From: Myxocyprinus asiaticus
Lineage: Eukaryota > Chordata > Actinopteri > Cypriniformes > Catostomidae
Assembly: GCF_019703515.2 (NCBI RefSeq)
Contig: NC_059346.1
Location: forward strand, 11,688,501-11,752,500
DNA length: 64,000 nt
Direction: 5' to 3'
The stretch's first letter is position 1; each line of letters starts with the position of its first letter. A model generated the notes under the pieces. It saw nothing but the letters and a program-made list of their open reading frames with translations, was not told the DNA's origin and did not search any database. The position numbers and the translations under genes were made by a program. Positions 22,136 through 33,477 of this stretch are shown here, piece after piece.

Positions 22136-22344
22136 AGTGGTGTTGGCATAGTGGGCTAAAGCACAGAACAGGTAAGCATAATGTGGCCAGTTTGATTCCC
22201 ACAGCCACCACCACTGTGTCCTTGAACAAGGCACTTAACTCCAGGTTGCTCCAGGGGGGGATGTCCCTGTAATAAGTGCACTGTAAGTCGCTTTGGATAA
22301 AAGCGTCTGCCAAATGCATAAAAATTTAAAATGTAAATGTAAAA
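22136..22344 (+). mobile_element. tRNA-derived SINE with a LINE-type tail
   Basis: The head GTTGGCATAGTGGGCTAAAG resembles a pol III A box, and CCAGTTTGATTCCCACAGCC a diverged B box. The body continues CTTGAACAAGGCACTTAACTC, and the tail GTCGCTTTGGATAAAAGCGT then CTGCCAAATGCATAAA ends in A-rich repeats. Flanking GGTTCTGCC/GGTTCTATGC suggest an imperfect target duplication inside DIRS copy C. A related tail in reverse lies at 26996-27060. Confidence 0.85.
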
Positions 22345-22349
22345 TGGTT

Positions 22350-22715
22350 CTATGCGTAGGTTGTAAAACCTCGCAAAGGTATTGGGTGTAGCCCAACCCG
22401 CAGCTCTGCATATTTCTGCTAGAGAGTCCCCCTTTGCCAGTGCCCAGGAGGACGCAACCACGACAGTTGCGACATACGATGTGAGCGTACGCCGCCTTGG
22501 CGGTTTATGTACATCACGGTCGCTGTGTTGTTGGTCCGGACCAACACATGCTTGCCCTGAATCAACGGCCGAAGCCTCCGCAGGGCCAGCAATACTGCCA
22601 GCAACTCTAAGCAGTTGATGTGCCATTGGAGTCAGGGCCCCGTCCAGAGCCCCGATACTGCTTGCCCGTTGCACACGGCACCCCAGCCCGAGGTCGAGGT
22701 GTCTGTCATGACCAC
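22350..22715 (-). pseudogene. DIRS copy C RNase H fused to recombinase tail (relic)
   Basis: The minus strand encodes LAVLLALRRLRPLIQGKHVL and VRTNNTATVMYINRQGG (RNase H; the aspartate of the usual VRTDNTA is Asn here). After a frame change comes SWALAKGDSLAEICRAAGWA and FARFYNLRIEP, the recombinase end with its tyrosine. The His-x-x-Arg region between them is deleted. It is the same kind of RNase H to recombinase deletion as copy A, but with a different breakpoint. Confidence 0.75.
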
Positions 22716-22730
22716 GGCATGCCTTGAGAC

Positions 22731-23186
22731 CTATTTATATCTTCAGCTTTAGTGTGTCAATAGGAAAAATACATTTTAGACTCCCAAACATTCCTTTTGC
22801 AAATAGAAAAGATTAGAATAGAAGAACAGGGTGCTCTGCAAGAGATGGCATTGCCCCCACAGAACCCCCCACTGAACATCGATTCAGTCTGGGATTACAT
22901 GAAGACACAGAAGCAATTGAGATAGCCTAAATAGACAGAAGAACTGTGGTGAATCCTCCAAGAAGCTTGGTACATCCTATCTGCAAACAACCAAGAAAAA
23001 CTGTGTCCAGGTGTACCTAGGAGAATTGGGGCTGTTTTAAAGGCAAAGGTGGCCACACCAAATATATGTTTACTGGACTTTGTATGATGTTAATTGATAA
23101 ATGAAAACTATTTATGGCATTATTTTTGAAGACATCCTCACTATGCAACATTTTTCACAAGTGCCTAAAACCTTTGCACAGTACTG
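22731..23186 (+). mobile_element. Tc1-like transposon 3' fragment (CAGTACTG end)
   Basis: The fragment ends CCTTTGCACAGTACTG followed by TA. Its coding relic includes a diverged Tc1 C-terminal signature (PLNIDSVWDYMKTQKQ; the PxxSPDLN-like lead is degraded). It is the plus-strand equivalent of 31360-31810. The 5' part is missing. Confidence 0.75.
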
Positions 23187-23225
23187 TATGTATATATATA
23201 TATATGTGTATGTGTGTGTGTGTGT

Positions 23226-23297
23226 GGTAATCAATATTTTGCCACAAATGCTGTCGATTGAGCTTAATTTGTCTTGAACCCGGAGTATTCCTTTAAG
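23226..23297. mobile_element. Fragment of the TTAAAGGAATATTC MITE family
   Basis: The right end GAACCCGGAGTATTCCTTTAA with the GCCACAAATGCTGTCGATTG block matches the full copies at 36703-37280 and 43342-43836. Confidence 0.7.
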
Positions 23298-23299
23298 GA

Positions 23300-23520
23300 G
23301 ACTTAGAATATAGCACACAAGTCATATGGATTGCTTTTTTTTATTCTTTTTTGTCCTGTTTGGATAAATTCCATCATAATGGTCACATGGTATGGAAAAC
23401 AGCATCTTAGAGATTCATCTTTTGCCTGCCACGGAAGAAAGAAAGCCACACAAGTTTGGAACACATGAGGGTGAGCAAATTATGGCAGAATTTTCATTTT
23501 TGGGTGAACTATTCCTTTAA
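23300..23520. mobile_element. Right half of the TTAAAGGG / ACTCACCCTCATG element family
   Basis: The sequence ends ...TTTTTGGGTGAACTATTCCTTTAA, preceded by ACACATGAGGGTGAGCAAAT. This is the inverted form of the left end seen at 4183 and 14962. Confidence 0.65.
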
Positions 23521-24137
23521 TTGCAAAAGCTTTCAGTTAAAGCTTGTTTTTACTATGTAAAACTCTACCACAGCACAGTATCATTACAGACACAAAAGAT
23601 CTTTCTATATCCTTTTAAAACCGCAACGTGTTAGGGCAAAAAGATCTTGCCGACACAACGCGACTAGCATGGGTCACATCTGTATTCCGGCCTCCTTTTA
23701 TAATAGAGCTTCCTTTAGTCAGGTTCTGGCTTTTGTGTAAATGTTCACCTCGTACTGTTGCTCATTCCGGTTTTCAGCTCTCTGCTTATCATGAACACAG
23801 GGGTACAAATGCAATTATGGCTAGCACTGAGACAAAGCAGCATCGGAATGACTAGATTCCTGCTGACACCTGGCTTTCTTAACGGCAGCCCAAACGAACA
23901 CGTGCTATCGCTCACCGGTGAGAAGAAAATGGCATTGACGGAAAGGAAAAAAACAAAATGAGACTGTGGCGCATAATGCAATCATTAGTGAAAGCAATGC
24001 AGTATGTCAGTCTAAATATGCTACTGCAACATAATGTGAAAGTACACAGAGAGGTTAAAACACTTTTTAAAAACCTGCTTATTCAAAGGATTTTTAGCAA
24101 CAGCTCGTTCTTTGGGAGGATGAAAAAGAGAGACAGA

Positions 24138-24199
<62 letters not shown>

Positions 24200-26220
24200 A
24201 GAGAGATTTATATACTCAAATAATTCAACATGATCTTTTACTGTTTTGATCAACAGTCTATGAGATGTAATGAAACCAGAGTAGTTCCGACTGAAATGTA
24301 AATGATAACATTATGAAAGACATGTCCAAAAATTATAAAACCGTTTAAATAGCGCACTTGGTGGCAATTTTAGTACTTATTACACAGTGATTTCTGGGAG
24401 CAACCCATTCTTGCACACCAATTCAAGTGCTCAAATGAACTTGTGACATTTAATTTGACAACTTAGATTTTGTAGCTCAGTGGATAAATGCATGGATGAG
24501 CATATTTCAAATTATGATTTGCTAGTCTAATGGTAATGTTTTACTCAGACTGACCACACTGTGAATTCTGCGAGAGTAGGTCGAACGTTTTTCATCTGAA
24601 ATCGTCTGTGCATTCTGAAATTTGAATCACTGCCCCTACTGGCCAAAGCTGGAAGTGTTGTTGAATGTGTTTCCAGGTGAAATGTCCACAGAGTCCCCCA
24701 AAAGCTAACTGTATTTTAGTAGTAAATGATGTCATACAGTCAACAGGACTGCATATTTTATTAACTCTACCCCCTAACCCTAAACCTAACCATCAAAAAT
24801 AGTAAAATTTTTATTTTAGAGGCAAAATGCAACCTCTGAATCGCACTCATTATTGTTTGTGTGAGCGTGATTACTACCTGGTTCCCATGGGACCAGAACT
24901 CATCTCTCTAGCGTCAGACGTTATACAAACAGTAACACTGAAAGGTGATCACACTTAAATTGATGTAAAACTGTCTAAAGAGGGATGGCAATTGTCAATA
25001 ATCCAGAAGTAATGGGTTTATTTCAGGGTACATTAACTTTCGGAAACAATGAATGTCGATTTCCTGTGGGATCATGTTGTCTTACCTCTTCAAATAGAAA
25101 AATTGCAGCCCTAAATCAGTGGATGTATAAATCAAATAGCCACAAGCTATTTCCTAAAGTGGTGGGGATGAAATCAGCCATGACAAAAAGTGGTGCTGTC
25201 CCCACCAGAAATTATGCAATGAGTTCATGCCTTTAAAATGTTATGAAAAGTAAACTGTTAGAATCATGTGATGCAAGCAACACAAAACACAAAAATAAGT
25301 TTTACAAAAACAAATTAAGACAGTCCAAAGCAGCTAGAGGCATTGCATTGTTGGCAAAGATCTATTGTTGAGAAAACACAGTGAATCCAGCGCCATGCAA
25401 TGTTCATAATGAGATGGAACACAAATATCTCCTATATTAGGGCTGGACTAGGACAAAGAACCTTGAATGGGCCAGGCAATACCTCCCACCGTCGCACTGA
25501 GATTTACATGTTCTGCTCTTTAGGAAATGGTGGGGGGTGGATGTAGATAGAGTGTGTTTGTCAGAGAGCATGTGCTGGTACAAGTACTGGGGCTGAATGA
25601 CTCAGGGGACCTAGTTTTCTATTAGCCTTTACCAAATTAGACTTTAAATACCAGTGCTGGTTAAAATAGGTCATTAAAGTAATTAGAAAACAGACAGTCC
25701 TGGTCCTGGATGCTGATTGGTCAATATAGCATGCAGACTGTGATGACATACAGTTAAAGCTAAGATGCAAAATACCTATTCAACTAGCTACTGTACTTTA
25801 GTGTACACGTCAGGGACTATTATCTTCTAATGCAGGGGTTTTCTAACTTTTTGATTTTTACAAATATTTTCATGCATAAAGACCCATTTATATTGTGTGA
25901 GAAAAATAGTAAGCGTGATTTTATTAATACAAACAAAAAACAAAAACAAAAAATGTAATCAATTAAATAATTGGCTTTTATATTGTAATTGTACTGTATT
26001 TAGTAACATTTATAAAAGTAATAAGACACCCAAGACTGTGCTTTAATATAAAAATACGCCGGCTGAAGCCATTTGAAGCACTCATACCTTAAAGTATAAT
26101 TTTGCTATATAGATAAATTAAATAGCTTTGATATGCTCTTGTGGTATGCTTTCAATCCTTTAAAGAATGTATTTCAAGTGCAGCAGGAAAGACCATATTC
26201 AAAGCTCTGAAGAAAATTAA
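23521..26220. other. No gene supported; a GA microsatellite and short AT-rich repeats
   Basis: Open frames at 23628-23855, 23745-23981 and 24985-25236 lack recognisable domains. (GA)n occupies about 24147-24197. A CCCTAACCC-type stretch near 24770-24792 belongs to a dispersed repeat also seen at 38870-39010. Confidence 0.4.
24147..24197. repeat. (GA)n microsatellite
   Basis: About 25 near-perfect GA units. Confidence 0.95.
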
Positions 26221-26223
26221 TAT

Positions 26224-26992
26224 CACTATGTAACACAATTTTTGTTCCTGGGTAGTGTTATTTCCTAATTGCTTATGCCTCAAAAGTATAGAAAATGGCT
26301 ATTATTCCCACACACTTTGCTTTTGTGACCAGGACAGTGATATTTTGAAATTTACCTATTTCCAATGAGAAAAGGGTGAATTTGTGTCTTTTTGTTCACA
26401 TAAAGCCCTTCCGGGGGTCCACCAGTGGCTCCCACTTGACATTGTTTCTCCCCACAGAGAACTCGGTCCGCTTTGGCCAGTCCCACCTGTGGTAGTGCAC
26501 CTTGGTGTCCCTGCTGTCCCAAAGGCAAAGATAGCAGCGAAACTTGGTAAAACCGCCTTGGAGACCCATCAGGAATGCCACCATTTTGAAGTCTCCTATG
26601 ACCTCCCAGCCGTACTCATCATACTTCAAGGCGTCCAGCAAGGTCTTGATGCTGTTGTAATCCTCTTTGAGGTGCACCGATTGAGCCAGGGGAAGAGACG
26701 GATACTTGTAACCATTGTGGACCAGCATGGCTTTGAATATTACTTTAGTATAAATACATGTTAATTTGGATTCATATGTTGTTTTTTTCAGACTTTATGT
26801 GAATGAAAAGACACAAATTCGCCCGTTTTCTCATTGGAAATAGGTAAATTTCAAAATATCACTGTCCTGGTCACAAAAGCAAAGTTTTTGGGGAATTTTA
26901 GCCATTTTCTATACTTTTGAGGCATAAGCAATTAGGAAATAACACTTACTACCCAGGAATAAAAAAATAAATAAAACATTTGTTACACAGTG
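26224..26992. mobile_element. Long-inverted-repeat element enclosing part of an unassigned ORF
   Basis: The left arm (26224-26405) and right arm (about 26796-26992) are inverted copies of about 185 bp with few differences. Their tips are CACTATGTAACA and CACTGTGTAACA, flanked on both sides by TAT (26221-26223 and 26993-26995). The 390-bp core carries a minus-strand coding fragment. This looks like a non-autonomous DNA element that kept one exon-sized piece of its protein. I could not assign a superfamily. Confidence 0.75.
26396..26765 (-). pseudogene. Fragment of an uncharacterised, widely dispersed protein family
   Basis: The minus strand encodes IFKAMLVHNGYKYPSLPLAQ, then a GDFKMVAFLMGLQGGFTKF block, CYLCLWDSRDTKVHYHRWDW and NNVKWEPLVDPRKGF. 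From memory this resembles a family of hypothetical proteins repeated in many animal genomes (cnidarians, insects, fish), usually annotated only as uncharacterised. C-x2-C and W-D-S-R motifs stand out. The usual C-terminal continuation after PLVDPRK is missing: the frame stops where the left inverted arm begins. The frame reads upstream past the first ATG (26728) to about 26765. The function is unknown; a transposon-encoded protein is likely given the inverted repeats. Confidence 0.55.
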
Positions 26993-26995
26993 TAT

Positions 26996-27060
26996 TCATT
27001 TACATTTATTCATTTGGCAGACACTTTTATCCAAAGCAACTTGCAAAAGAGAAATAATAC
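26996..27060 (-). mobile_element. LINE/SINE tail fragment
   Basis: On the minus strand it reads GTTGCTTTGGATAAAAGTGT then CTGCCAAATGAATAAATG, the same conserved tail as the SINE at 22136-22344. It abuts the right end of the inverted-repeat element. Confidence 0.7.
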
Positions 27061-27860
27061 ATCATAAGCAATTCATCTTAAGGAGACAGTGAGGAGACAG
27101 AGCATTCATAAATCACTAGATAACAACCTACAGTAGGATTGCCTCTAATCCCAACAGTCCCAGCCTTGGTGAACACCAAACCAATCTTTTCTAGCCTACA
27201 ATTTACTGCATATATTGGTGCTCCCATTCTTAGATTCCTCTCTCAATCCTGCTGGTCCTCAGCAAGATTTCTAATTTGCCACAAATCTGCTCCCATTTCC
27301 TGCGTCGACCCCCAGAGAGCCTTGAGCCGACCATACAGCAAAGTGCAATAATGGCAGGATCGAGTTAAAGTGTCTGAGTGAAGATGTAGCGTAACAAGCC
27401 TTTTCGCCGGTGCTTCACAGGCTCCACCACAGAATGTCAAGCTTCTGAGCTGATGGGGGTGAGTCTGAGTCACATAGGCCGAGTAATGTCACAGCTGGGG
27501 GTGACTGCACATGGCTTATTAAAGGTTTAAAGGGATAATTCACCCCAAAATGACTCACCCTCATGTTTTTTGAAACCCCATATGACATTCTTCTGTGGAA
27601 CACAGAATGGTATAATACTAAACCTTATACCTAAACATAACCGACAGTGTCATAAAAACCAAATGTGAGATGATAAACTTAATTGCTGAAGCAACCACAT
27701 GATTTTGTTGTAGTTCTATGACGCTTTAGCTCACGTGTTGACTTGCATGCTCTTCAGGATTCATACCCCATTCCTTTACATCACAAGTGCAACGCTACTG
27801 TGTAATTTGATCACCCCTGAACAAGCTTAAATGTAGTTGATATGATGTATACATTTAAAT
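27061..27860. other. No gene seen; partial TTAAAGGGATAATTCACCC element at 27525-27610
   Basis: Only the left end of the family found at 4183 (TTAAAGGGATAATTCACCCC, with ACTCACCCTCATG) is recognised. Confidence 0.45.
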
Positions 27861-28411
27861 TAGGGCTAGGCGATATGGCCAAAAATATTATCACAATGTA
27901 GGTGGCAGTAATGCACCATTAACTGGATTGCCATCCACCAATAAACAACACAAGAAGAAAAAACACTTTCTCGCCTGTGACAGCGCTATGGATCATGAAA
28001 AAACATTTAAAATAGTATATAAATAAACAGCAATGGTGTTGATGTCGGAGCTGCTGTTGTGTTCAGTCGATAGCTGTATTGCATTGTCAGTGCTGTCTTG
28101 TTTGGTATACAACTATATCATATTAGCCGAGTAGACAGCTAGCAGCTAATGTACCTAGCCTCATTATTGGTTTAGACAACAGCAGGGCTAGGTAGCCATG
28201 AGCCTGCTAATACTCCCTTACAGACTGATTTCATGACTGTTAAGTAGTTAACTTTGCTGAACTGCTTGCATTTTTAGCGAGACATACCTGATCCGTCTAG
28301 ATGTAGAACATAGGCTAAATATCGAAAATTACTCAAAAGTTTATCATCGATAACAAAAATAATTTTTTTTTTTTACGATAAATATCGATATTGTTTTATC
28401 CCCCAGCCCTA
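27861..28411. mobile_element. hAT-like MITE (TAGGGCTAGGCGATATGG end)
   Basis: The left end TAGGGCTAGGCGATATGGCC pairs with a right end ending ...TCCCCCAGCCCTA, with ATCGATAA motifs inside. This matches a common hAT-type terminal pattern. The flanks (ATTTAAAT / GTGTAATC) do not show a duplication, so a boundary or copy has decayed. Confidence 0.6.
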
Positions 28412-29788
28412 GTGTAATCGCCTTACAAGTCATGGGCAAAAAGTAAGTGTTTATGAACTGATAATCTGTTTTTTTTATTCATGATCTGCGTGAAAGGGAA
28501 TAAAAGTCATTGTTGATGCAGCGCCTCTAGTGTTGATTTCACCAGGAAACTGCTGTGATATGTACAAAAAAGTAATTTTGCAAAACTTTAGGCATAGTAA
28601 CGTGATTCAATGAGACCAGTTTGAGTATTAACTTTTATGATGCTTTTATGTTGCTTTTTATCTTTTTGAGCTTATCAGCCCCTGGTTCTCCTCCACTTTC
28701 ATTGTACACAAGAGAATGTGAATGGTGACCATTGCGGCACTAAGTGACGATTAAGTGCCTCAAACAAAACTTTCAGTATCCTTCGAAGATTTCTTGCCAC
28801 TAATCTGACAAACATTGGCAAATCCAATGATTAGTTCGTCCTCAAAAGTGCTCATAATGTTAAAGCATCATAGTTTTGTTTAAGGCACTTAGTAGCAAGT
28901 AAACTAGATATTCATGAGCAGAACATGAGTGAAATAATCAGTACTTACAACTTTTATAGTTTATAATTCTATAAACAGTTTTTGTTATTTTAAGTGTTTT
29001 CTACACATCTGTTCATGTGATGCTGCACAATTATTTGAAATGGAATGTAAAAAAAAGCAAGTAGTTGTTGGCTGCTCAATCAGTTGGTCTCTTCTTGTCT
29101 AAGTGGGCGGTTCTTAGCCAGAACAAGCTGCAATGAGAATTGAGCTGCAAGTCAAAAGTCTGGCTAGGCGAGACGTGTGAGTGGGCATATTTTCTGAGGC
29201 TAAGACTCGGACAGCATTGCTATCATCTGTCATATGATTGATCACCTGTCATCTTGTGTGAAGCAAAGCCAATACACAATATTTTTGTATGAACATAAGA
29301 ATCAGGGTCCTTTTTGGAATAGAGAACACATTTTTTTTAAACGTTTACTGCTTTCATTGACTGCCTCCCATTTCTTTAGCTTTCTTTGTAGTTAATTTGA
29401 CACATCTCCAATTGTACTGCCAGTGTGCATCCACAAATTGCTCTGTGCCCCAGTATGGGCGCATCTGTCTAACAAACAGCCGAAAAGATGACAATGAGAT
29501 TACATTTAATAGTCCCACAGAAAGTTTAACCTGCAACGGTACTCAAGACTCCTGGGAGTAAAGACAGTAAGTATGAGAGACAGTGTTTCATAACAGGGTT
29601 GAGAATATTTCTGTCAGTACACTTTTCTCTAAATTAACTTTTAGTTAAAGTTAACTTTTTAGTCTAAATTAACACTTTTTTGTTTATTGTTTTTTTTTTT
29701 ACCTCAGTGCTAGTATAAAATAATTTAAGCATTAAAAATGCCAGTGTCTAGCGCAAGACACTAAAACAAATGTTCTTCCTGATGTCCA
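28412..29788. other. No gene seen
   Basis: No supported coding or RNA feature. Confidence 0.4.
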
Positions 29789-29827
29789 AAAAAAAAAAAA
29801 AAAAAAAATAATAATAATAATAATAAT

Positions 29828-29905
<78 letters not shown>
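29789..29905. repeat. Compound A-run, (AAT)n, (AT)n microsatellite
   Basis: A run of about 20 A is followed by AAT triplets and then over 70 bases of AT. Confidence 0.95.
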
Positions 29906-29909
<4 letters not shown>

Positions 29910-31284
29910 CTGAATGATTTTATGCATTGCACTACTGCCACACAATTGGCTGATTAGATAATAGCATGAATAATAGGTGTACACATAAATAAATGAATTG
30001 AAAATATGAATTTTTTTAAAAATTTTTTTCAAAGCAGAATTTCCCTAATTTTAACACAATTTATTTATGACAGTTTTATTAAAGATGGAAACATAAAAAG
30101 TCTAGGAGGGGACAAGGTCAAAAAAGTGAAATTCAGGGGGGAAAAAAGAGAGAGCAAAAAATGTGTAGTTATTATAATCTGTCCTTTAAAACTAAAAACC
30201 TTTTTTTTTTTTTTTTTTTTTTTATTTTATTCTGTAAAATCAACCTAGGGGACAGAAAAGTTCCCCAAACTTGAGATTCACCCTAATACAGAATGCACAA
30301 TCTATATAGCATTCAAGGGTTTTCTAAATCAAATAACCGAACTCTTTGATTTTCAGTATTTCAACATTTGCTGGGAAAAAATGTAGAACGTTTACCATGA
30401 GTGAATCTTTCAAGAATAAAATCATGCAATCATTGATGTTGCAACAAAATTTTATGTTTTCCATAATAAGAGTGCAAAATCATGAGGTCCCAGAATTCAT
30501 CAGTCCATGAGACTATTTAAACAGTCAACAGATGACTTCCTGCAGTCAGACAGGGAAAGTGATAGAATAGCAATACTGGATGGAGCTTTACGAAGGCAGG
30601 AAGATTTCTCCGCTCAGGAATACATTTAAGGAAGGGTGAGGATTTGCATACCATTTGTGCCCTCAGGCCAGAAAATACTAAAAATTACATTCTGACTATC
30701 AGCAAATTAAATTTCTCAATAACGGTTCAGTGCTTCTTATACTAATCTACTTTATAGTAGTACAGTAAAAATGGCAGTATGAATTTATGTATATTTGTGT
30801 AGGCCAGTGCAATTTTAGAATTAAATTCACCAAAATACAAACCCGGGGCGTAATAGTGCATGCACTATCTGCGGCATATATTTAGGAGATTAGTTCCTAA
30901 ACAAAACCACAACCAAAAATTGGTATAAGGGTAAAATAATCGTGCCTCACTCTACAGCGTAACCCTCTTACAAAAGCAGAGCCTAATCCAATTCAAGCCT
31001 CATAAATCACTGCACAAACAGAGCAGCAGGAAGGTAAGCAGTTCTGCTTTGGATGGAAAGCGATGGAAATAACAAACAAGTCTGAAAGTCTACCTACCTT
31101 AAATTTTATTGTGAGATTACACCTTTCTGTCTTTTGTTTGAAAAATCTTTTTCTATGACATTTGGGCATTGGTAAGTGTATCGTTAAACTTACATTATTG
31201 AGCAAAACATGCAAAAGGAACAATCACTGATAAACATACGTTTCATACTGTATGTCCAAACGTTTTATATTGTATGTATATACA

Positions 31285-31285
<1 letters not shown>
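29906..31285. other. No gene seen; poly-T run at about 30200-30222
   Basis: No supported feature other than homopolymer runs. Confidence 0.4.

Positions 31286-31352
<67 letters not shown>
31286..31352. repeat. (AT)n microsatellite
   Basis: About 33 uninterrupted AT units immediately upstream of a Tc1 relic end. Confidence 0.95.
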
Positions 31353-31359
<7 letters not shown>

Positions 31360-31361
<2 letters not shown>

Positions 31362-31866
31362 GTACTGTGCAGAAGTTTTAGGCACTTGTGAAAAATGTTG
31401 CATAGTGAGTATGTCTTCAAAAATAATGCCATAAATCATACAAAGTCCAGTAAACATAAAAAAGCTAAATCAATATTTGGTGTGACCACCTTTGCCTTAA
31501 AAATAGCCCCAATTCTCCTAGGTACACCTGGACACAGTTTTTCTTGATTGTTGGCAGATAGGTTGTACCAAGCTTCTTGGAGAATTCACCACAGTTCTTC
31601 AATCTATTTAGGCTGTCTCCATTGCTTCTGTCTCTTCATGTAATACCAGACTGACTCTATGTTCAGTGGGGGGCTCTGTGGGAGCAATGTCATCTCATGC
31701 AGAGTGCCTTGTTCTTCTATTCTAATCTTTTCTATTTGCAAAAGTAATGTTTGGGAGTCTAAATGTATTTTTCCTATTGACACACTAAAGCTGAAGATAT
31801 AAACAACCATCTTAAGACAAATGTTTTTTGAAACATCTTAAGTGTCTTACAATTTTGCACTATACT
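31360..31866 (-). mobile_element. Tc1-like deletion derivative with both ends (CAGTACTG family)
   Basis: The left end CAGTACTGTGCAGAAGTTTT is inverted, with decay, at the right as TTACAATTTTGCACTATACT. The minus strand keeps a short transposase C-terminal relic (SPPLNIESVWYYMKRQKQ), matching the Tc1 DDE region around the final glutamate. The rest of the gene is deleted. It is the same family as 22731-23186 in opposite orientation. Confidence 0.75.
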
Positions 31867-31867
31867 A

Positions 31868-31904
<37 letters not shown>

Positions 31905-31949
31905 TATTATACATAATGATGGTGCCGCAGATGGCCGCCTTGGTGTGGA

Positions 31950-32882
31950 GCGCTCCTATTGTTTTGTTGTTTTATTTGTTTGTCCTGTGTTTAGTAATCT
32001 TTTTCCAGTCAGTTTTACCAGAGATGAACTGCTGAACATTCGACAGCATATACCAGTCAATCTTTTCCCGGATTTTGAATATTCGGATGTTTTGTTTGAC
32101 ATTTTAGTCGGAGGTGCGGCTGTGCTGTTTAAACGCGCTATGAGACACAGGCGAGGGAGACGAGCAGGCACGCTGGTCAAGCTCCGACGGCGTGGCTTTC
32201 ATACAGCGCTGCCGAGCATTCATCTTGCGAATCTCAGCTCTCTCCCTAACAAAACGGACGAACTACATCTCCTCACCCACACAAACAAGGACTTTTCAAC
32301 CTCTGCTGCCTTGTACTTCACAGAAACCTGGCTGAGTGAAGCCATTTCGGACAGCGCATTGCATCTGTCGGGCTTTCAGCTATTCAGAGCGGATTGCATC
32401 ACGGACTTAACGGGGAAAATGAGAGGCGGTGGAACATGCTTTTACATCAATGAAAGTTGGTGTACAGATGTAACAACGTTAAAAAAGATGTGCTGTCCTA
32501 ATTTGGAAGCACTCTTTATTAACTGTAAGCCTTTCTACTTGCTGCGGGAGTTTTCCTCGTTTATTCTGGTGAGTGTGTATATCTCGCCAAATGCGTGTTT
32601 GAATGCTGTGCTGCAACAACAATACCCGACTCAGTTATTATTATTCCTGGGGATTTTAACAAAGCAAACCTCACACGTGAACTGCCCAAATACAAACAGC
32701 ACATTACATGCCCAACCAGAGACAGAAATATACTGGATCACTGCTACACAACAATAAAGGATGCATATCGCTCTGTTCCTAGAGCAGCTTTGGGACTATC
32801 TGATCACTGTCTGGTTCATCTTCTTCCAACCTACAGACATAAATTAAAATCTGCTAAGCCTGTAGTAAGGACTGTAAAGTGA
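31950..32882 (+). pseudogene. L2-type LINE endonuclease domain (frameshifted)
   Basis: The first frame (to about 32600) holds LSSLPNKTDELHLL and FTETWLSEAI, where the Glu of the ETW motif is a catalytic residue, plus GGGTCFYIN and SFILVSVYISPNA. After a one-frame shift near 32595 the second frame holds the metal-binding GDFNKANL block and the SDHCLV block. So all the endonuclease signature boxes are present, but not in one frame. The enzyme would nick target DNA to prime reverse transcription. Confidence 0.75.
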
Positions 32883-33477
32883 TTTACAGCGGAGCTCAGG
32901 CAGATTCGTCAGGCCAAAGAGGATGCTTACAGAGTTGGGGATAAAGTCTTGTACAATCAGGCCAGGAACACACTGAATAAGGGAATCTGAGTGGCTAAAA
33001 GAAGATACTCTGAGAAGCTGAGAAACAAGTTTTCAGCTAATGACCCTGCATCAGTGTGGAGTGGCATGAAACAACTTATGAATTACAGGACTCCTACCCC
33101 CAACCCTGTGGTGGACCAACAACTGGCTGACGACCTGAATGTGTTCTACTGTAGATTTGAAAGGCCCAATCTCACACCCCACACCCACTCTGACCTTCAC
33201 TTCACACAAACACCAACACCTCCTGCAACCCCCTCCTCCCCACTCCTGTTACTCAACCTGCACTTAAGATCTGTGAAGATGATGTGTGCCGTGGCTTTCG
33301 AAAACAAAGGATAAGGAAAGCACAGGGCCCAGATGGCGTTTCACCTGCATGTCTTAGATCCGTGATAACCATCTGGCCCCCATCTTCACACAGATCTTCA
33401 ATAGATCACTGGAGCAGTGTGAAGTCCCATGCTGCTTCCAATGTTCCACTATCATCCCCATCCCAAAGAAACCATAA
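32883..33477 (+). pseudogene. L2-type LINE endonuclease-RT linker (several stops)
   Basis: Recognisable linker pieces include RQAKEDAYRVGDKVLYNQAR, VAKRRYSEKLRNKFSAND and VWSGMKQLMNYRT, spread over three frames with stops (for example TGA just after 32880 and near 32987). Confidence 0.65.

Larger units (their letters stand above)
20938..22731 (-). mobile_element. DIRS-type retrotransposon copy C (5'-truncated, minus strand, SINE inside)
   Basis: The left terminal repeat (20938-21155, with octamer ATTTGCAT at 21087-21094 and TATAAAAG) and internal complementary region (21223-21330) are present. The 3' untranslated part (21340-22120), recombinase tail and part of RNase H follow. The element is cut at about 22731 by a Tc1 relic, so RT, gag and the right repeat are missing. 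A SINE sits at 22136-22344. Confidence 0.85.

Noticed and set aside
22136..22205. Possible tRNA gene
   Set aside because: Pol III boxes are part of a SINE with a LINE-type tail; the cloverleaf and anticodon arm do not hold together.
26384..26764. Plus-strand 126-residue frame
   Set aside because: Antisense shadow of the orphan-family fragment on the minus strand, whose motifs are recognisable.
29732..30032. Ile/Tyr-rich minus-strand frames
   Set aside because: Translation of an (AT)n and (AAT)n tract.
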